This document shows positions 61,438 through 64,000 of a stretch of DNA of 64,000 nt, piece by piece. The translations under genes and the position numbers were made by a program. The DNA lies in the NCBI RefSeq assembly GCF_000699445.3, contig NC_067196.1:31950616-32014615 (forward strand). Reading direction: 5' to 3'. How positions within the stretch are numbered: the first letter of the stretch is position 1; each line of letters opens with the position of its first letter. Origin of the DNA: Schistosoma haematobium. Lineage: Eukaryota > Platyhelminthes > Trematoda > Strigeidida > Schistosomatidae. The notes under the pieces were generated by a model, which saw only the letters and a program-made list of their open reading frames with translations, was not told where the DNA came from and ran no database searches.

Positions 61438-62159
61438 CTGTAAAGAATTCATGCAAAACGTCAGGTTTAAAAAAGGTTTAAACAAACTCAAAATAAATAC
61501 ATGGTAAGAATGGGATGAATATATAAAATTGATTAGCAGCCAAAGAATTCATATTATTGTATCACTGGGTAAATATGCTGTTCAGTGTTTGTAGATCTAC
61601 CGACAAAAAAATATGTCGTGCTTTCAGTTGAATAACCTAACATAAAACGTAGCACAGTATTACATCAACTCGGGTGACTATATACTGTAATAATAATGAA
61701 AGAGAACTGACATTACCGAACGAATAAATCGATAATACAATAATTATGCGTATAATCAACTACATTGAACAAAAATCTTATCACTATTATTGGTTTCGCG
61801 TCATGTTACCCAATGATAAATCCCGTTTCGTGTATTGATCACACCTACCTGAAGCTTCTACATTGCACATTAACTTTGTATAACTATTGCACACCTGACT
61901 CTTAAGTCTAGATTACAATCATGTTGCAGCCAATATATATGAAGCACATCTGACCTAGATTCTCTGTACAATCCCATTTTTGAAGCTTATCATTTTAACA
62001 GAAGTTTTAAAATAGTTAGCTTAGGATGCGGTCTTAGTGGGTCTAGGAGCTTTTCGAAATTTAGATCATTTCTGAAATTCAATACAAACATCAGAGTGGT
62101 AGTTTAGGCTGCTTGGATATTTACTGGTAGCTTAAAAATATGATCACCTCCGCCTGTAG

Positions 62160-64000
62160 TTCTTCTAGAGTTACTGCCGGTCCCAAGCCCGGGTAAAGGA
62201 GGAGGGTTGGGCATGGGGTTAGCGTCCCCATCCCGTAGAAAGCTAACTCGCTAAAAAACGCTTACCAGAAAAAATAATTCAAACCATTTAAACTCTGCCC
62301 TGAGAGTTAGAAGGTCTTCATTTAGAAGAATTATGACGCTTCATGGTGAAAGCCGAGTTTCTTCGGAAGCCACGAGGCCGATGCCCCTTCTAACAACCAG
62401 AGCAAAAATTTTTATAGGTACATGGAACATCCGAACAATGTGGGAGACCGGGAAGACCAGTCAAATAGCAACGGAAACGAGGAGATACAACTTAGCAGTA
62501 CTGGGAATTAGCGAAACCCACTGGACCCAAGCTGGATAGAAAAGGCTAGCTACGGGAGAGATGCTGCTGTACTCCGGTCACGAAGAGGAAAATCCTCAAC
62601 ACACTCAGGGAGTTGCTCTAATGCTGTCCAAAATAGAACGAAATGCACTTGTAGGATAGGAATCTCACCGATCCAGAATCATCAAAGCATCATTCAAAAC
62701 AAAGAAGGAGGGGATCACAATGAATATTATCCAATGTTACGCACCCACCAACGATAGCAACGACGACATATCTGCAATCAATAGAAAATTCCGAAGGACA
62801 ATGGAAGATCGGAAAACCAGGAGAGGAGCTGATATAGCTTTATATCACCATCTAGTTGTGGCCAATTTAAAACTGAAGATAAACAAGAACTAGACAACTG
62901 GACAAACAGCACTACAAAGGTTCAATACAGCCTTCCTTCGAGATACTAACAAACTCAACGAATTCAAGATAACTCTCAACACCAAGTTCCAAGCCTTACA
63001 CAATCTACTGAAGGAAGAAGAAACTACTATAGAGGAGAACTGGAAAGGTATCAAAGAAACATTGACTTCAACGTGTCAAGAGGTTCTGGGCCTAAAGAAG
63101 CACCATCATAAAGAATGGATCTCTATAGAAACACTGGACAAGATCAAAGAAAGGAAGAACAAGAAGACAGCAATTAACAACAGCCGAACACGAGCAGAGA
63201 AAGTCCAAGCACAAGCTGAATACATAGAAGCAAACAAGCAAGTGAAGAAAAGCATTAGAGCCGACAAGAAGAAATACGAGAAAGAACTAGCAACGACGAC
63301 GGATAGAGCTGCAAGGGAAGGAAATATGAAACAACTCTATGATACAACGAAGAAACTAGCAGAGAGATACAGTAAACCAGAGAGACCGGTCAAGGACAAA
63401 GAAGGCAGGCCAATCACTGAAATTCAACAACAGGGGAACAGATGGGTAGAATACTTCGAGGAACTTCTGAATAGGCCGGCTCCAATGAATCTACCGGACA
63501 TCGAAGCAGCGCACACAGATCTTCCTATGTATATCAATCCACCAACGACGGAGGAAATCAGAATGGCTATCAGACAAATCAAGAGAGGGAAAGCAGCAGG
63601 ACCGGACAACATACCAGCTGAAGCACTGAAGTCAGACATCGAAGTAACCACAAGCATGCTTTACCTTCTATTCAAAAAGATTTGGGAGGAGGAACAGGTG
63701 CCGGTGGACTGGAAAGAAGGACACCTCATCAAGATTCCAAAGAAAAGAGACCTGAGCAAATGTGAAAACTACAGAGGGATTGCACTACTGTCATTACCAG
63801 GAAAAGTCTTCAACAGAGTTTTACTTAACCGGATGAAAGATGTAGTAGACACCCAAATTCGAGATCATCGATAAACAAGGGGGATCGGATGCAGACGTAA
63901 GGGCGAGGATCGGCAAAGCAACAACAGCATTCCCACAATTGAAGAACATATGGAACTCAAAACAACTTTCAACCAATATCAAAGTGAGAATCTTCAATGC
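62160..64000 (+). mobile_element. RTE family-1 element with 5' end and two internal deletions, running off the window
   Basis: The 5' leader starts near 62160. The ORF starts at 62333 (MTLHGESRV) and includes the endonuclease start FIGTWNIRTMWETGKTSQIA and ISETHWTQAG, then a stop at 62537-62539. Around 62765-62785 the frame jumps from APTNDSNDD to INRKFRRTMED, skipping what I expect to be most of the endonuclease. A long frame (63062-63874) holds the linker and RT fingers: GKAAGPDNIPAEALKS, WKEGHLIKIPKK, ENYRGIALLSLPGKVFNRVL. At about 63865 it jumps straight to [16 protein letters not shown] of the RT thumb region, so the catalytic ADD box is missing. Non-autonomous and dead. Confidence 0.88.

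Overview
The window reads as genomic DNA from a blood fluke (Schistosoma; species not resolved). It is AT-rich, with long (TA)n tracts and large introns. It also carries retrotransposon families I recognise from schistosomes: RTE-clade and CR1-like non-LTR elements, and a tRNA-derived SINE of the SM-alpha type with a hammerhead ribozyme core. No bacterial-type features were seen, and no tRNA, rRNA or CRISPR.

Layout. (1) 1-18.9 kb is mostly non-coding, AT-rich, microsatellite-studded DNA. It holds one probable orphan terminal exon (8729-9417, +), a 5'-truncated non-LTR insertion with a perfect 13-bp target duplication (4488-5387) and several decayed repeats. (2) 18,885-30,524 is a tandem array of six complete units of about 1,876 bp plus one partial unit, nearly identical to each other. 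Each unit starts at a 12-bp-stem hairpin. Each also holds two short frames with gene-like signals: a 57-residue frame with a signal-peptide-like start, and a 44-residue frame right after a good splice acceptor. (3) 30.5-37.8 kb is a graveyard of transposable elements: an RTE 3' half (-), a foldback repeat, and a CR1-like PHD-finger/endonuclease relic (+). (4) 37,963-40,286 (+) is a two-exon gene for a 110-residue glutaredoxin-fold protein whose active-site motif is S-P-V-C instead of C-P-x-C. (5) 41,080-61,437 (-) is most of the gene for nuclear pore basket protein TPR (Megator/Mlp1/2). I assigned 22 exons with matching phases that join into one 1,992-codon frame. The N-terminal roughly 400 residues should lie beyond the right edge. 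(6) 62.16-64 kb (+) is an internally deleted RTE element that runs off the window.

The glutaredoxin-like gene and TPR are convergent, with about 0.8 kb between their stop codons. TPR introns have absorbed many repeats: SINEs (one with an intact hammerhead core, antisense to TPR), RTE fragments, and a foldback element bearing telomere-like TTAGGG repeats. The most unusual items are the homogeneous 1.88-kb array with its possible hidden secreted-peptide gene, the SPVC glutaredoxin-like protein, and the ribozyme-bearing SINE.
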